Under the pieces are notes generated by a model. That model had not been told where the DNA came from, ran no database searches, and saw nothing but the letters and a program-made list of their open reading frames with translations. From Castellaniella denitrificans (lineage in GTDB: Bacteria > Pseudomonadota > Gammaproteobacteria > Burkholderiales > Burkholderiaceae_B), in the NCBI RefSeq assembly GCF_027214045.1, contig NZ_JAPWHE010000011.1, positions 25,486-89,485 of the forward strand: 64,000 bases of DNA, given 5' to 3'. This document shows positions 21,330-29,556 of the stretch, in pieces (the first letter of the stretch is position 1; each line of letters begins with the position of its first letter). Both the position numbers and the translations under genes were made by a program.

Positions 21330-21849
21330 TCCGGCCGCACATCCGCCGGACGGGCGGCGACCGGCCCGCCTGCGACCACTCGCCGGCTGGCTGGCCTGGG
21401 CGGCGGTACTGGTCCTGCTGGACCAGCTCACCAAGGCATGGATCTCGGGCACGCTGGACTATGCGCGACGCATTCCCGTGCTGCCCTTCTTCGACCTGAC
21501 GCTGCTGCACAACACCGGCGCGGCATTCAGCTTCCTGGCCGATGGGGGCGGTGCCCAGCGCTGGCTGTTCACCGGCATCGCCGCGGCGGCGGCCGTTCTG
21601 ATCCTGCGCTGGCTGTACACTCACCCAACCGAGCGCCTGCTGTGCGCGGCCCTGGCGAGCATTCTGGGCGGCGCCCTGGGCAACGCCATCGACCGCCTGC
21701 TGCACGGACACGTCGTGGACTTCCTGCTGTTCTACTGGCGCGACTGGTACTTCCCTGCCTTCAACCTGGCCGACGTGGCCATCACCTGCGGGGCCGCGCT
21801 GCTGATCCTGGACGAAATCCTGCGCGCCCGCCGCGCGCGCCCATCCTGA
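21322..21849 (+). CDS. lspA: Prolipoprotein signal peptidase II
   Basis: Inner-membrane aspartyl protease that cleaves signal peptides of lipid-modified prolipoproteins (globomycin target). 175 residues with four membrane segments. The catalytic aspartates lie in [16 protein letters not shown] and [24 protein letters not shown] is the conserved first helix motif. ATG 21322 overlaps the ileS stop by 8 bases; ATG 21304 is an alternative six codons upstream. The substrates include lipoproteins in this window such as the efflux factor and PqiC. Confidence 0.95.
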   Translation: MPDPAAHPPDGRRPARLRPLAGWLAWAAVLVLLDQLTKAWISGTLDYARRIPVLPFFDLTLLHNTGAAFSFLADGGGAQRWLFTGIAAAAAVLILRWLYTHPTERLLCAALASILGGALGNAIDRLLHGHVVDFLLFYWRDWYFPAFNLADVAITCGAALLILDEILRARRARPS

Positions 21850-21859
21850 AGGAGGCCCC

Positions 21860-23053
21860 ATGGACCTGTCTGGCAAACGCATCATCCTGGGGCTCACGGG
21901 CGGCATCGCCTGCTACAAATCGGCCGAACTGCTGCGCCGCATGCAGGACGAGGGCGCCACCGCGGACGTGGTGATGACCGAGGCCGCCACCCGCTTCATC
22001 ACGCCGGCCACGATGCAGGCCCTGTCCGGCCGCCCCGTCTGGGTGGACGCCTGGGACGCCCGCATGGACAACCGCATGGCGCACATCAATCTGACGCGCG
22101 GCGCTGACGCAGTCCTGGTGGCGCCCGCCAGCACCGATTTCCTGGCCCGCGCCGCGCATGGCCTGGCCGACGATCTGCTGACCACCCTGTGCGTGGCGCG
22201 CGGCACGGTCCCGCTGCTGGTCGCGCCGGCCATGAACCACGAAATGTGGACCCATCCCGCCACCCAACGAAACGCAGCGCAGTTGCGCGACGATGGCGTG
22301 ACGCTGATCGGTCCGGGCGCCGGTCCCCAGGCCTGCGGCGAGACCGGCTCGGGCCGCATGATGGAACCCGACCAGATCCTGCGCGCCCTGATCGCCTTCT
22401 TCCAGCCCAAGTCGCTGGCAGGCCGCCGCGTGCTGCTGACGGCCGGCCCCACCAGCGAGACCATCGATCCGGTACGGGTGCTGACGAACCGCTCATCCGG
22501 CCGCATGGGCTATGCCCTGGCCCGGGCGGCGGCGGAAGCCGGAGCCCACGTGACCCTGGTGTCCGGCCCGACCGCACTGCCCTGCCCGGACGGTGTCGAA
22601 CGCATCGCCGTGCGCGGTGCCGCCGACATGCACGCCGCCGTGATGGCGCGGGCTGGCAAGGCCGACCTGTTCATCGCCGTCGCGGCCGTGGCCGATTGGG
22701 GCATCGCCAATCCTTCGGACGTCAAGCTCAAGAAACAGCCCGGCGGCCAGCCGCCACGGCTGGACTTCGTTCAGAACCCCGACATCCTGGCCGAAGTCGC
22801 CGCCCTGCCCGACGGCCCCTGGTGCGTGGGCTTCGCCGCCGAGACCGACCACCTGGCCGAACACGCCCAGGCCAAGCGCGCCCGCAAGGGCGTCCCCGTC
22901 ATTGTCGGCAATCTGGCCCAGGACGCCATGGACACGGAAGACACCGAACTGGTGATCTTCGACGAGGCCGGCGCCCATCCTCTGGCCCGTCAGTCCAAGC
23001 TGCTGGCCGCCCGGCAACTGATCGCCTGGATCGCCGGGCATCTGCCCCGCTGA
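21860..23053 (+). CDS. coaBC: Bifunctional phosphopantothenoylcysteine decarboxylase / phosphopantothenate-cysteine ligase
   Basis: Two consecutive steps of coenzyme A synthesis. The N-terminal CoaC half (about 1-185) is a flavoprotein with GLTGGIACYKSAEL, the active-site His in AHINLTRGADA, the Asn motif APAMNHEMW and the redox Cys in GPQACGETGSGRM. The CoaB half (about 190-397) begins RRVLLTAGPTSETIDPVR and includes TNRSSGRMGYALA and the AAVADW motif. 397 residues, close to E. coli Dfp (406). It starts 10 bases after lspA behind a GGAGG site. Confidence 0.97.
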   Translation: MDLSGKRIILGLTGGIACYKSAELLRRMQDEGATADVVMTEAATRFITPATMQALSGRPVWVDAWDARMDNRMAHINLTRGADAVLVAPASTDFLARAAHGLADDLLTTLCVARGTVPLLVAPAMNHEMWTHPATQRNAAQLRDDGVTLIGPGAGPQACGETGSGRMMEPDQILRALIAFFQPKSLAGRRVLLTAGPTSETIDPVRVLTNRSSGRMGYALARAAAEAGAHVTLVSGPTALPCPDGVERIAVRGAADMHAAVMARAGKADLFIAVAAVADWGIANPSDVKLKKQPGGQPPRLDFVQNPDILAEVAALPDGPWCVGFAAETDHLAEHAQAKRARKGVPVIVGNLAQDAMDTEDTELVIFDEAGAHPLARQSKLLAARQLIAWIAGHLPR

Positions 23054-23125
23054 CTCCCCGACCCACCGCAAACGCGCGCCGCCGGGGCCGCGCGACATCT
23101 CTTTTCACCACGGATCCTCATCATC

Positions 23126-23593
23126 ATGCAACGACGACTCATCCAGGCCCGTATCGTCAACCCCCTGCTGGGCACGGACGCGATCCCCCTGCCCGACTAC
23201 GCCACAGGCGGCTCCGCCGCCCTGGATCTGCGCGCCTGCCTTGAAGCACCGCAGGCACTGGCTCCCGGCGCGCGCCTGCCTGTGCCGACCGGCCTGGCCT
23301 TGAATATGATGGATCCCGGCCTGGTGGCGATCGTGGCCTCGCGCTCGGGCCTGTCACTCAAGCATGGGATCCGCGTCGCCCAGGGCATTGGCGTCATCGA
23401 CGCCGACTATCATGGCGAAATCAAGGTTCTGCTGACAAACGACAGCGACACGCCCTACGACATCCAGCCGGGCGAACGCATCGCCCAACTGCTGTTCCAG
23501 CCGGTCGTGCAGGTCGGGCTGCACGTGGTCGAAGCCTTTGCCACGGCCACCGAACGCGGCGAAGGCGGCTTCGGCAGTACCGGCCGCCATTGA
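23126..23593 (+). CDS. dut: Deoxyuridine 5'-triphosphate nucleotidohydrolase
   Basis: Trimeric dUTPase that keeps uracil out of DNA and supplies dUMP. All five family motifs are visible in 155 residues: [12 protein letters not shown] (I), [11 protein letters not shown] (II, with the Arg-Ser-Gly), [13 protein letters not shown] (III, catalytic Asp), [10 protein letters not shown] (IV) and the C-terminal [11 protein letters not shown] (V). E. coli Dut is 151 residues. Directly behind coaBC in the conserved coaBC-dut order. Confidence 0.97.
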   Translation: MQRRLIQARIVNPLLGTDAIPLPDYATGGSAALDLRACLEAPQALAPGARLPVPTGLALNMMDPGLVAIVASRSGLSLKHGIRVAQGIGVIDADYHGEIKVLLTNDSDTPYDIQPGERIAQLLFQPVVQVGLHVVEAFATATERGEGGFGSTGRH

Positions 23594-24222
23594 ATCCCAT
23601 GACGCGCATCCGGATATTCCCCGTTGAATGCCCGACTGCCCATCCTGAGCGGACTTTTATATCGGGGTTTATACCAATATTCCATAGGGCAAGCCATGTT
23701 TCGATTCGACTTTGGCACCCGGTAAAAAATCGGACCGGCGGATCCGGCATTCAGCCAAAAACCATTCGAAAATTTCCCCAATAAGAAATAATCTCTTTTT
23801 TTCAATGCGTTGAAATCACTTTCCTGACAGTGCCTCATCGCTTTGCAGTCAGGGTTTATCCCAGTTTTTACAAAAAATATTATCAATATATTATGTAATC
23901 AGTCCAGAATGGCTGAATCCGATTGAATATTCCAAGGCGTTCATCTAGGCAATATCCCTGGTTGCACTCGCGGATTTCAGATGGTTATACTTCGCCCGTC
24001 TTTCAGGTTGCTCCTTTTCTCCCCAGCGAAGGTTTACCTGATTGACGGGGTTAATCAGAACACCTCGCGCGATTCCGCCGATTTCATCGACGGCAGGATC
24101 CGGGAGGACCAGGCCCTCTTTCCATCGAGACAAGGGAATCCCCCGGAAAGAGGCCATTTGCATCGTACGCGCTCTACCCGACCCATCACGCGATTGGATC
24201 CGTCACAAAGGAGAATCCAGAC
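23594..24222. other. Low-GC gene-free stretch upstream of the branched-chain amino acid transporter
   Basis: About 630 bases with no convincing gene. The part from 23650 to 23960 is strikingly AT-rich (for example around 23870-23900) against a very GC-rich background. A small inverted repeat CTGATT...AATCAG lies at 24039-24058. The strong ribosome-binding site AAAGGAG of the next gene is at 24207-24213. Short open frames here have no recognisable domain. It must contain the promoter of the 24223-28912 operon, and may be a leader, a regulatory site for a global regulator, or a decayed insertion; I cannot decide. Confidence 0.6.
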
Positions 24223-25365
24223 ATGAGCAGGCTGACCAAACTTTCCACCCTCACCGCAGCGATCCTGCTGGCGACCGGCGCCGGGACGGCGATGGCCGCC
24301 GACGGCCCGATCAAGATCGGCGTGCAAGCCCCCATCACCGGCGAATACGCCGCCGAGGGCCAGGGCATCGAGAACGGTGTGCAACTGCTGGTCAAACAGC
24401 AGAATGCGGCGGGCGGCCTGCTGGGCCGTCAGATCCAGGTGATCGTGTGCGACGACGAAGGCAAGGCCTCGCAGGCCGCCATCTGCGGTCGCAAACTGGT
24501 GAACGAAGGCGTGACCGCGGTGATCGGCACCTACACCAGTGGCGCCGCCCTGGCCGCCGCTCCGATCTATTCCGCCGCCAACGTCATCCAGACCTCCGAC
24601 GGCACCAGCGACGAGCTGACCCAGCGCGGCTGGAAGACCTTCTTCCGCAACGCGCCGCCCAACAGCGACGAAGCCATCTTCGCCGCCAACTACATGGTCA
24701 ACGTCAAGAAGTATCAGCGCATCGCGGTGCTGAGCGACCACTCCAGTTACGCCACCGGTCTGGCCCAGAGCGTCAAAAAAGCGGTCCAGGACCAGAAAGG
24801 CAACCTCGTGGCCGACGACTTCATCAACGCCGGCACGCAAGACTACAGCGCCGTGCTGACCAAGCTGAAATCCAAGAACCCGGACGCCCTGTTCTTCTCG
24901 GGCTACTACACCGACGGCGGCCTGATCCGCGCGCAGATGAAACAGCTCGGCATGAACGCGGCCTTCATCGGCGGCGACGCCAACCAGAACGCGGCCTTCG
25001 CCAAGATCGCCGGCAATGCGGCCCAGGGCGCCATCATCGTCAACGTCCCCGCCCCGGAAAACCTGCCCTACCCGGAAGCCAAAAAATTCCTGGCCGACTA
25101 CACCCAGGCATTCGGCTCGGCGCCTCCCAGCATCTACACCTTCACCAACGCCGACGGCCTGCGCGCGGTCTTCGCCGCCATCGAGGCCACCAAGAGCGTG
25201 GACACCTCCAAGCTCATCCCCTGGCTGCATGGCATGAAGCAACCCTTCCCCGGCCTGACCGGCCCCTTCAACTGGGATGACAAGGGCGAACGCATCGGCA
25301 GCCCGATGTCCGCCTTCGAAGTCCAGGCCGACGGCAGCTACAAGACCGTCTATCCGACGAACTGA
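24223..25365 (+). CDS. Branched-chain amino acid ABC transporter substrate-binding protein (LivJ/LivK-like)
   Basis: Periplasmic binding protein, 380 residues. A Sec signal peptide covers residues 1-25 (cleavage after AMA). The mature part opens GPIKIGVQAPITGEYAAEGQGIENGVQLLV, the standard start of type I periplasmic binding proteins for Leu/Ile/Val, with a disulfide pair likely between the Cys in IVCDDEG and AAICGRK as in LivJ. The gene has a strong AAAGGAG site and heads a five-gene operon with both permeases and both ATPases. The family also binds other amino acids, amides or aromatics, so specificity is open. Confidence 0.92.
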   Translation: MSRLTKLSTLTAAILLATGAGTAMAADGPIKIGVQAPITGEYAAEGQGIENGVQLLVKQQNAAGGLLGRQIQVIVCDDEGKASQAAICGRKLVNEGVTAVIGTYTSGAALAAAPIYSAANVIQTSDGTSDELTQRGWKTFFRNAPPNSDEAIFAANYMVNVKKYQRIAVLSDHSSYATGLAQSVKKAVQDQKGNLVADDFINAGTQDYSAVLTKLKSKNPDALFFSGYYTDGGLIRAQMKQLGMNAAFIGGDANQNAAFAKIAGNAAQGAIIVNVPAPENLPYPEAKKFLADYTQAFGSAPPSIYTFTNADGLRAVFAAIEATKSVDTSKLIPWLHGMKQPFPGLTGPFNWDDKGERIGSPMSAFEVQADGSYKTVYPTN

Positions 25366-25476
25366 GCCCGCCGTCCCTGACAGCGCCCGCGCCTCCGGCC
25401 GGGCGCCGTCCTTTACGCAGCGCCCGGCTTCGAACGGCGCGCCCGCCGCGAAGCGGCTCTCTCTGGAAACCGATCG

Positions 25477-26379
<903 letters not shown>

Positions 26380-26382
26380 CCC

Positions 26383-27351
26383 ATGGACAAAAACATGAAC
26401 CAAGCCTCCAGGGCCACTTCCACAGGCACGACCCGCGCATTGCGCCTGGCCGGCCCCGCGCTGTGGATCCTGGGCCTGCTGATCCCGCAGTTGCTGTCGC
26501 CCGCATGGATCACCATCGGCGGCATCTTCGCCATCTACGCCATCGTCGCCCTGTCCCAGGACATCGTCCTTGGCCGGGCTGGAATGTACGACATGGGCCA
26601 CGCGGTCTTCTTCGGCATCGGTGCCTATACCTGCGCGATCCTGTCGCTGTCCTTCAACTGGCCCGTCCTCTGGACCATCCCGGTGGCGATCGTGCTGGCC
26701 GCGGCTCTGGGCGCCATTCTGTCGGCGCCCATCGTCAAGCTGCGCGGCGACTACCTGCTGGTGGTCACGATCGGTTTCAACGCTATTTTCGTGCTGGCCA
26801 TGCAGAACAATCTGTTCGGCCTGACCGGCGGCGCCGACGGGCTGTTCGGCGTCGGCGGTCCGACGCTCTTCGGGCAGATGTTCGGCACCCAGAGCGACCT
26901 GTTCTATCTGAACTGGGTCGTCCTGGCCGTGGTGCTGTGGCTGATGGGCAACCTGGACCGCTCTTCCCTGGGACGCACGTTCCGCTACATCAAGCACGAT
27001 GAACTGGCGGCCACCACCCTGGGGGTCAACGCCCGCAACTACAAGGTCGCCGCCTTCGCCCTGGCGGCCGGCATCGCCGGGCTGGCCGGCACGCTGTTCG
27101 CCATGCAGCTATCGGCCGTCAGCCCGGGCTCATTCCGCTTCACCGATTCGGTGGTGCTCTTCGCCATCGTGCTGGTTGGCGGCCAGGCCTCCGTGCCCGG
27201 CGTGCTGCTGGGTACCGCCATGATGTTCGTGGTGCCGCAGATCTTCACCGAATTCGCCCAATACCGCTATCTGGCCTTCGGCGTGGCGATGATCCTCGTC
27301 ATGATCCTGCGTCCGCAAGGCATCTGGCCGGCTCGCAAGGGGATCATATGA
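26383..27351 (+). CDS. livM: Branched-chain amino acid ABC transporter permease LivM
   Basis: Second permease of the importer, 322 residues. A cytoplasmic tail of about 20 residues precedes the first membrane segment. The [20 protein letters not shown] motif and [18 protein letters not shown] are LivM-type, and [20 protein letters not shown] is the coupling loop. ATG 26383 is three bases after livH; ATG 26395 is an alternative. The stop overlaps livG (ATGA), indicating coupled translation. Confidence 0.94.
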   Translation: MDKNMNQASRATSTGTTRALRLAGPALWILGLLIPQLLSPAWITIGGIFAIYAIVALSQDIVLGRAGMYDMGHAVFFGIGAYTCAILSLSFNWPVLWTIPVAIVLAAALGAILSAPIVKLRGDYLLVVTIGFNAIFVLAMQNNLFGLTGGADGLFGVGGPTLFGQMFGTQSDLFYLNWVVLAVVLWLMGNLDRSSLGRTFRYIKHDELAATTLGVNARNYKVAAFALAAGIAGLAGTLFAMQLSAVSPGSFRFTDSVVLFAIVLVGGQASVPGVLLGTAMMFVVPQIFTEFAQYRYLAFGVAMILVMILRPQGIWPARKGII

Positions 27352-28202
27352 ACACAGCCGTTTCCAGCCCGCCGTCCGCCGACGCCGGGTCCGACATCCT
27401 TCTCGAACTCGACGGCATCGGCATCAGCTTCGGCGGCCTGCGCGCGGTCGACAACCTCAGCTTCAAGGTCCGGCGAGGCGAAATCGTCGGCCTGATCGGC
27501 CCCAACGGCGCCGGCAAGACCACGGTGTTCAACATGATCACCGGGGTCTACCGGCCCACCGACGGCCATATCCGCTGGCATGGCCGCGAGATCACCGGTC
27601 TCGCGCCGCATCGCATCGCCGAAGCCGGCATCCGCCGCACCTTCCAGACCATCCGCCTGTTCCAGGACATGACGGTGCTGGAAAACGTGATCGCCGGCCA
27701 GCACCTGCGAATGCGCCAGTCCTGGTGGCAAGGCCTGTTGAATACGCCCGCCCAACGCCGCGAAGAACGCGAGCTGGTCGAACGCGCCATGACGGTGCTG
27801 GGCCAGCTTGACCTGACCGACGTGGCCCACGAGATCGCCACGTCACTGCCCTACGGCGCCCAGCGCCGCGTCGAGATGGCCCGCACGCTGGTCGCCGATC
27901 CCGAGCTCATCATTCTGGACGAACCGGCCGCCGGCTTGAACGAACAGGAGTCGGCCGGCCTGAACGAGACCATCCGGGCCATCCGCGACGCCGGCGTCAC
28001 CGTGATCCTGGTCGAACACGACATGAGCGTGGTGATGAACGTCACCGACAATATCGTCGTGATCAACTTCGGCAAGAAGATCGCCGAGGGCAAGCCCGCC
28101 GAAATCCGCAGCAATCCGCTCGTCATCGAGGCCTATCTGGGTCAGGACGACGATGAGGACGATCCGCTGATGAACGCCGCACAAGACCAGGTGAACGCAT
28201 GA
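27348..28202 (+). CDS. livG: Branched-chain amino acid ABC transporter ATP-binding protein LivG
   Basis: ATPase subunit, 284 residues. Walker [10 protein letters not shown] (about 53), Q-loop [19 protein letters not shown], a signature that reads [13 protein letters not shown] (the Tyr-Gly-Ala form usual for LivG), Walker [13 protein letters not shown] and switch His in VEHDMSVVM. An extra N-terminal segment of about 18 residues precedes the domain, and the acidic C-terminal tail DDDEDDP is longer than in E. coli (255). Both its ends overlap neighbours by 4 bases. Confidence 0.95.
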   Translation: MNTAVSSPPSADAGSDILLELDGIGISFGGLRAVDNLSFKVRRGEIVGLIGPNGAGKTTVFNMITGVYRPTDGHIRWHGREITGLAPHRIAEAGIRRTFQTIRLFQDMTVLENVIAGQHLRMRQSWWQGLLNTPAQRREERELVERAMTVLGQLDLTDVAHEIATSLPYGAQRRVEMARTLVADPELIILDEPAAGLNEQESAGLNETIRAIRDAGVTVILVEHDMSVVMNVTDNIVVINFGKKIAEGKPAEIRSNPLVIEAYLGQDDDEDDPLMNAAQDQVNA

Positions 28203-28912
28203 CCGCTCCTCTGCTCCAGATCGAAGACCTGCGCGTCAGCTACGGTCACATCCAGGCCCTCAAGGGCATTTCCCTGCATGTTCAGGAAAAAGAGGTCGTG
28301 GCCATCCTGGGAGCCAACGGCGCCGGCAAGACCACGCTGATGCGCACGCTCAGCGGCCTGATCACGCCGCAATCGGGCAAGATCACTTTCGCCGGGCACG
28401 ATACCACCCGCATGGGAGCCGATCGCATCGTGCGCCTGGGTATCGGCCAATCCCCCGAAGGCCGCCGCGTATTCGGCACTCTGTCCGTAGCGGAAAACCT
28501 GCGCATGGGCGGCTTCACGCGCCCGACCGCCGAGATCGATGAAAGCTGTGAACACGTCTACAGGATCTTTCCGCGCCTGCACGAACGCCGCGACCAGCTC
28601 GCCGGTACGCTGTCGGGCGGCGAACAGCAGATGCTGGCCATCGGCCGCGCCCTGGTGACCAAACCGCGCCTGCTGCTGCTGGACGAGCCCAGCCTGGGTC
28701 TGGCCCCGATCATCGTGCGCAATATCTTCCAGGTGCTGCGCGAAGTGCGTGATACCGGCGTCACGATCCTGATCGTGGAACAGAACGCCCGCATGGCGCT
28801 GAAACTGGCCGACCGCGGCTACGTGCTGGAGGTCGGCAAGCTGTCGCATGAGGGCTCCTCGCGCGAGCTGCTGTCCTCGCCGGAGATCCAGGCCGCGTAT
28901 CTGGGGCATTGA
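28199..28912 (+). CDS. livF: Branched-chain amino acid ABC transporter ATP-binding protein LivF
   Basis: Partner ATPase of LivG, 237 residues, the same length as E. coli LivF. Walker A GANGAGKTT (about 39), signature LSGGEQQMLAIGRAL, Walker B LLLLDEPSLGLAP and switch region VEQNARMALKLADRGYVLE, all LivF-like. ATGA overlap with livG. It ends the operon; a good rho-independent terminator follows at 28964-28991. Confidence 0.95.
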   Translation: MTAPLLQIEDLRVSYGHIQALKGISLHVQEKEVVAILGANGAGKTTLMRTLSGLITPQSGKITFAGHDTTRMGADRIVRLGIGQSPEGRRVFGTLSVAENLRMGGFTRPTAEIDESCEHVYRIFPRLHERRDQLAGTLSGGEQQMLAIGRALVTKPRLLLLDEPSLGLAPIIVRNIFQVLREVRDTGVTILIVEQNARMALKLADRGYVLEVGKLSHEGSSRELLSSPEIQAAYLGH

Positions 28913-28963
28913 GCCCGAGGGACGGGGCCTGGCGACAGGCCTTGTCCGCCCCGCAATGCCACC

Positions 28964-28991
28964 GGACGGCCCAGCGGGGCCGTCCTTTTTT
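28964..28991 (+). terminator. Rho-independent terminator of the liv operon
   Basis: GGACGGCC (28964-28971) pairs with GGCCGTCC (28978-28985) around a 6-base loop and is followed by six T (28986-28991). Confidence 0.85.
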
Positions 28992-29061
28992 CCGCGGTGT
29001 TCGGGTTAAGCTATGGGCTTGACGTTCGAATCCCACCGCTCAATCACATAGGAAAACCCTC

Positions 29062-29343
29062 ATGACCCAAGCATCCGCCCGCCACATCCTGGTCGACAAC
29101 GAAGCACAATGCCTGAAGCTGAAGGCCGACATCGAAAGCGGCGCCGACTTCGCGGCCATCGCCCGCGAACATTCCAGTTGCCCGTCCAGCCGCGACGGCG
29201 GCAACCTGGGCACCTTCGGTCGCGGCCAGATGGTGCGCGAATTCGACGAGGTCGTCTTCAGCGCACCAGTGGGCGTGGTCCAGGGCCCCGTCCGCACCCA
29301 GTTCGGCTACCACCTGGTGGAAGTAACCGACCGTCAGGACTGA
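29062..29343 (+). CDS. Small parvulin-type peptidyl-prolyl cis-trans isomerase (PpiC-like)
   Basis: 93-residue single-domain parvulin, the length of E. coli PpiC. Family motifs are ASARHILVDNEAQCLKLKADI, the region FAAIAREHSSCPSSRDGGNLGTFGRGQMVREF and the C-terminal VQGPVRTQFGYHLVEVTDR. No signal peptide, so cytoplasmic. AGGA lies 8 bases before the ATG. It stands alone between the liv terminator and a strong palindromic terminator. Substrates unknown. Confidence 0.93.
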   Translation: MTQASARHILVDNEAQCLKLKADIESGADFAAIAREHSSCPSSRDGGNLGTFGRGQMVREFDEVVFSAPVGVVQGPVRTQFGYHLVEVTDRQD

Positions 29344-29356
29344 GCGGCATCGGTCT

Positions 29357-29400
29357 CCCCACGACAAAAAGGGCTCCTCGGAGCCCTTTTTGTCGTGGGG
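29357..29400. terminator. Perfect palindromic bidirectional terminator between ppiC-like and putA
   Basis: A 21-base arm (29357-29377) is exactly complementary to 29380-29400 with a two-base TC loop. The core GGGCTCC/GGAGCCC is flanked by AAAAA and TTTTT, so it can end transcription from either side: the parvulin gene on plus, putA on minus. Confidence 0.9.
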
Positions 29401-29414
29401 GACTCGACCAGAGC

Positions 29415-29527
29415 CCCTCCACCTCGCCGCTTGCAAGCGGCTCGGATTCGACAGGCGAGGAAGCCCAAAGCCGGGGCATCCCTCCACCTCGCCGCTTGCA
29501 AGCGGCTCGGATTCGACAGGCGAGGAA
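29415..29527 (-). repeat. 48-bp direct repeat downstream of putA (two copies)
   Basis: Copies at 29415-29462 and 29480-29527 appear identical over 48 bases with 17 bases between. Each contains the palindrome CCGCTTGCAAGCGG. The copy nearer putA is part of a complete double-hairpin element (29482-29556); the other is a partial duplicate that keeps the second hairpin and half of the first. Confidence 0.9.
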
Positions 29528-29556
29528 CAGTCCGCAGGGACTGTTCCTCGCCTGTC
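29482..29556 (-). repeat. Double-hairpin 3' element, putA copy
   Basis: Read in the putA direction, hairpin 1 starts at the base after the stop codon: a perfect 19-base arm (29538-29556) pairs with 29515-29533 around a 4-base loop. Hairpin 2 is the palindrome at 29492-29505. Related elements with different arms follow sodB (42099-42174) and argF (51094-51173). It may stabilise the 3' end or help termination; function is inference. Confidence 0.8.

Noticed and set aside
18318..21452. Very long minus-strand open frame opposite ileS, and similar ones opposite liv (24055-26997) and putA (29395-32604 on plus).
   Set aside because: They are antisense to well-identified genes; the high GC content removes stop codons in the opposite frames. 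No domain is recognisable in them.
6408..23937. Shared 11-mer ATATTCCAAGG at about 6410 and 23927, both in AT-rich upstream regions.
   Set aside because: Two short matches in 64 kb do not stand out; no symmetry or consistent spacing to promoters.
24042..25280. Arg-rich plus-strand frame overlapping the branched-chain amino acid binding protein.
   Set aside because: Shifted reading of the binding-protein gene; composition typical of out-of-frame GC-rich DNA.
29415..29527. Two 48-bp repeats with a 17-base spacer, reminiscent of a minimal CRISPR.
   Set aside because: Only two copies, spacer too short, no cas genes, and the repeats belong to the putA 3' hairpin element.
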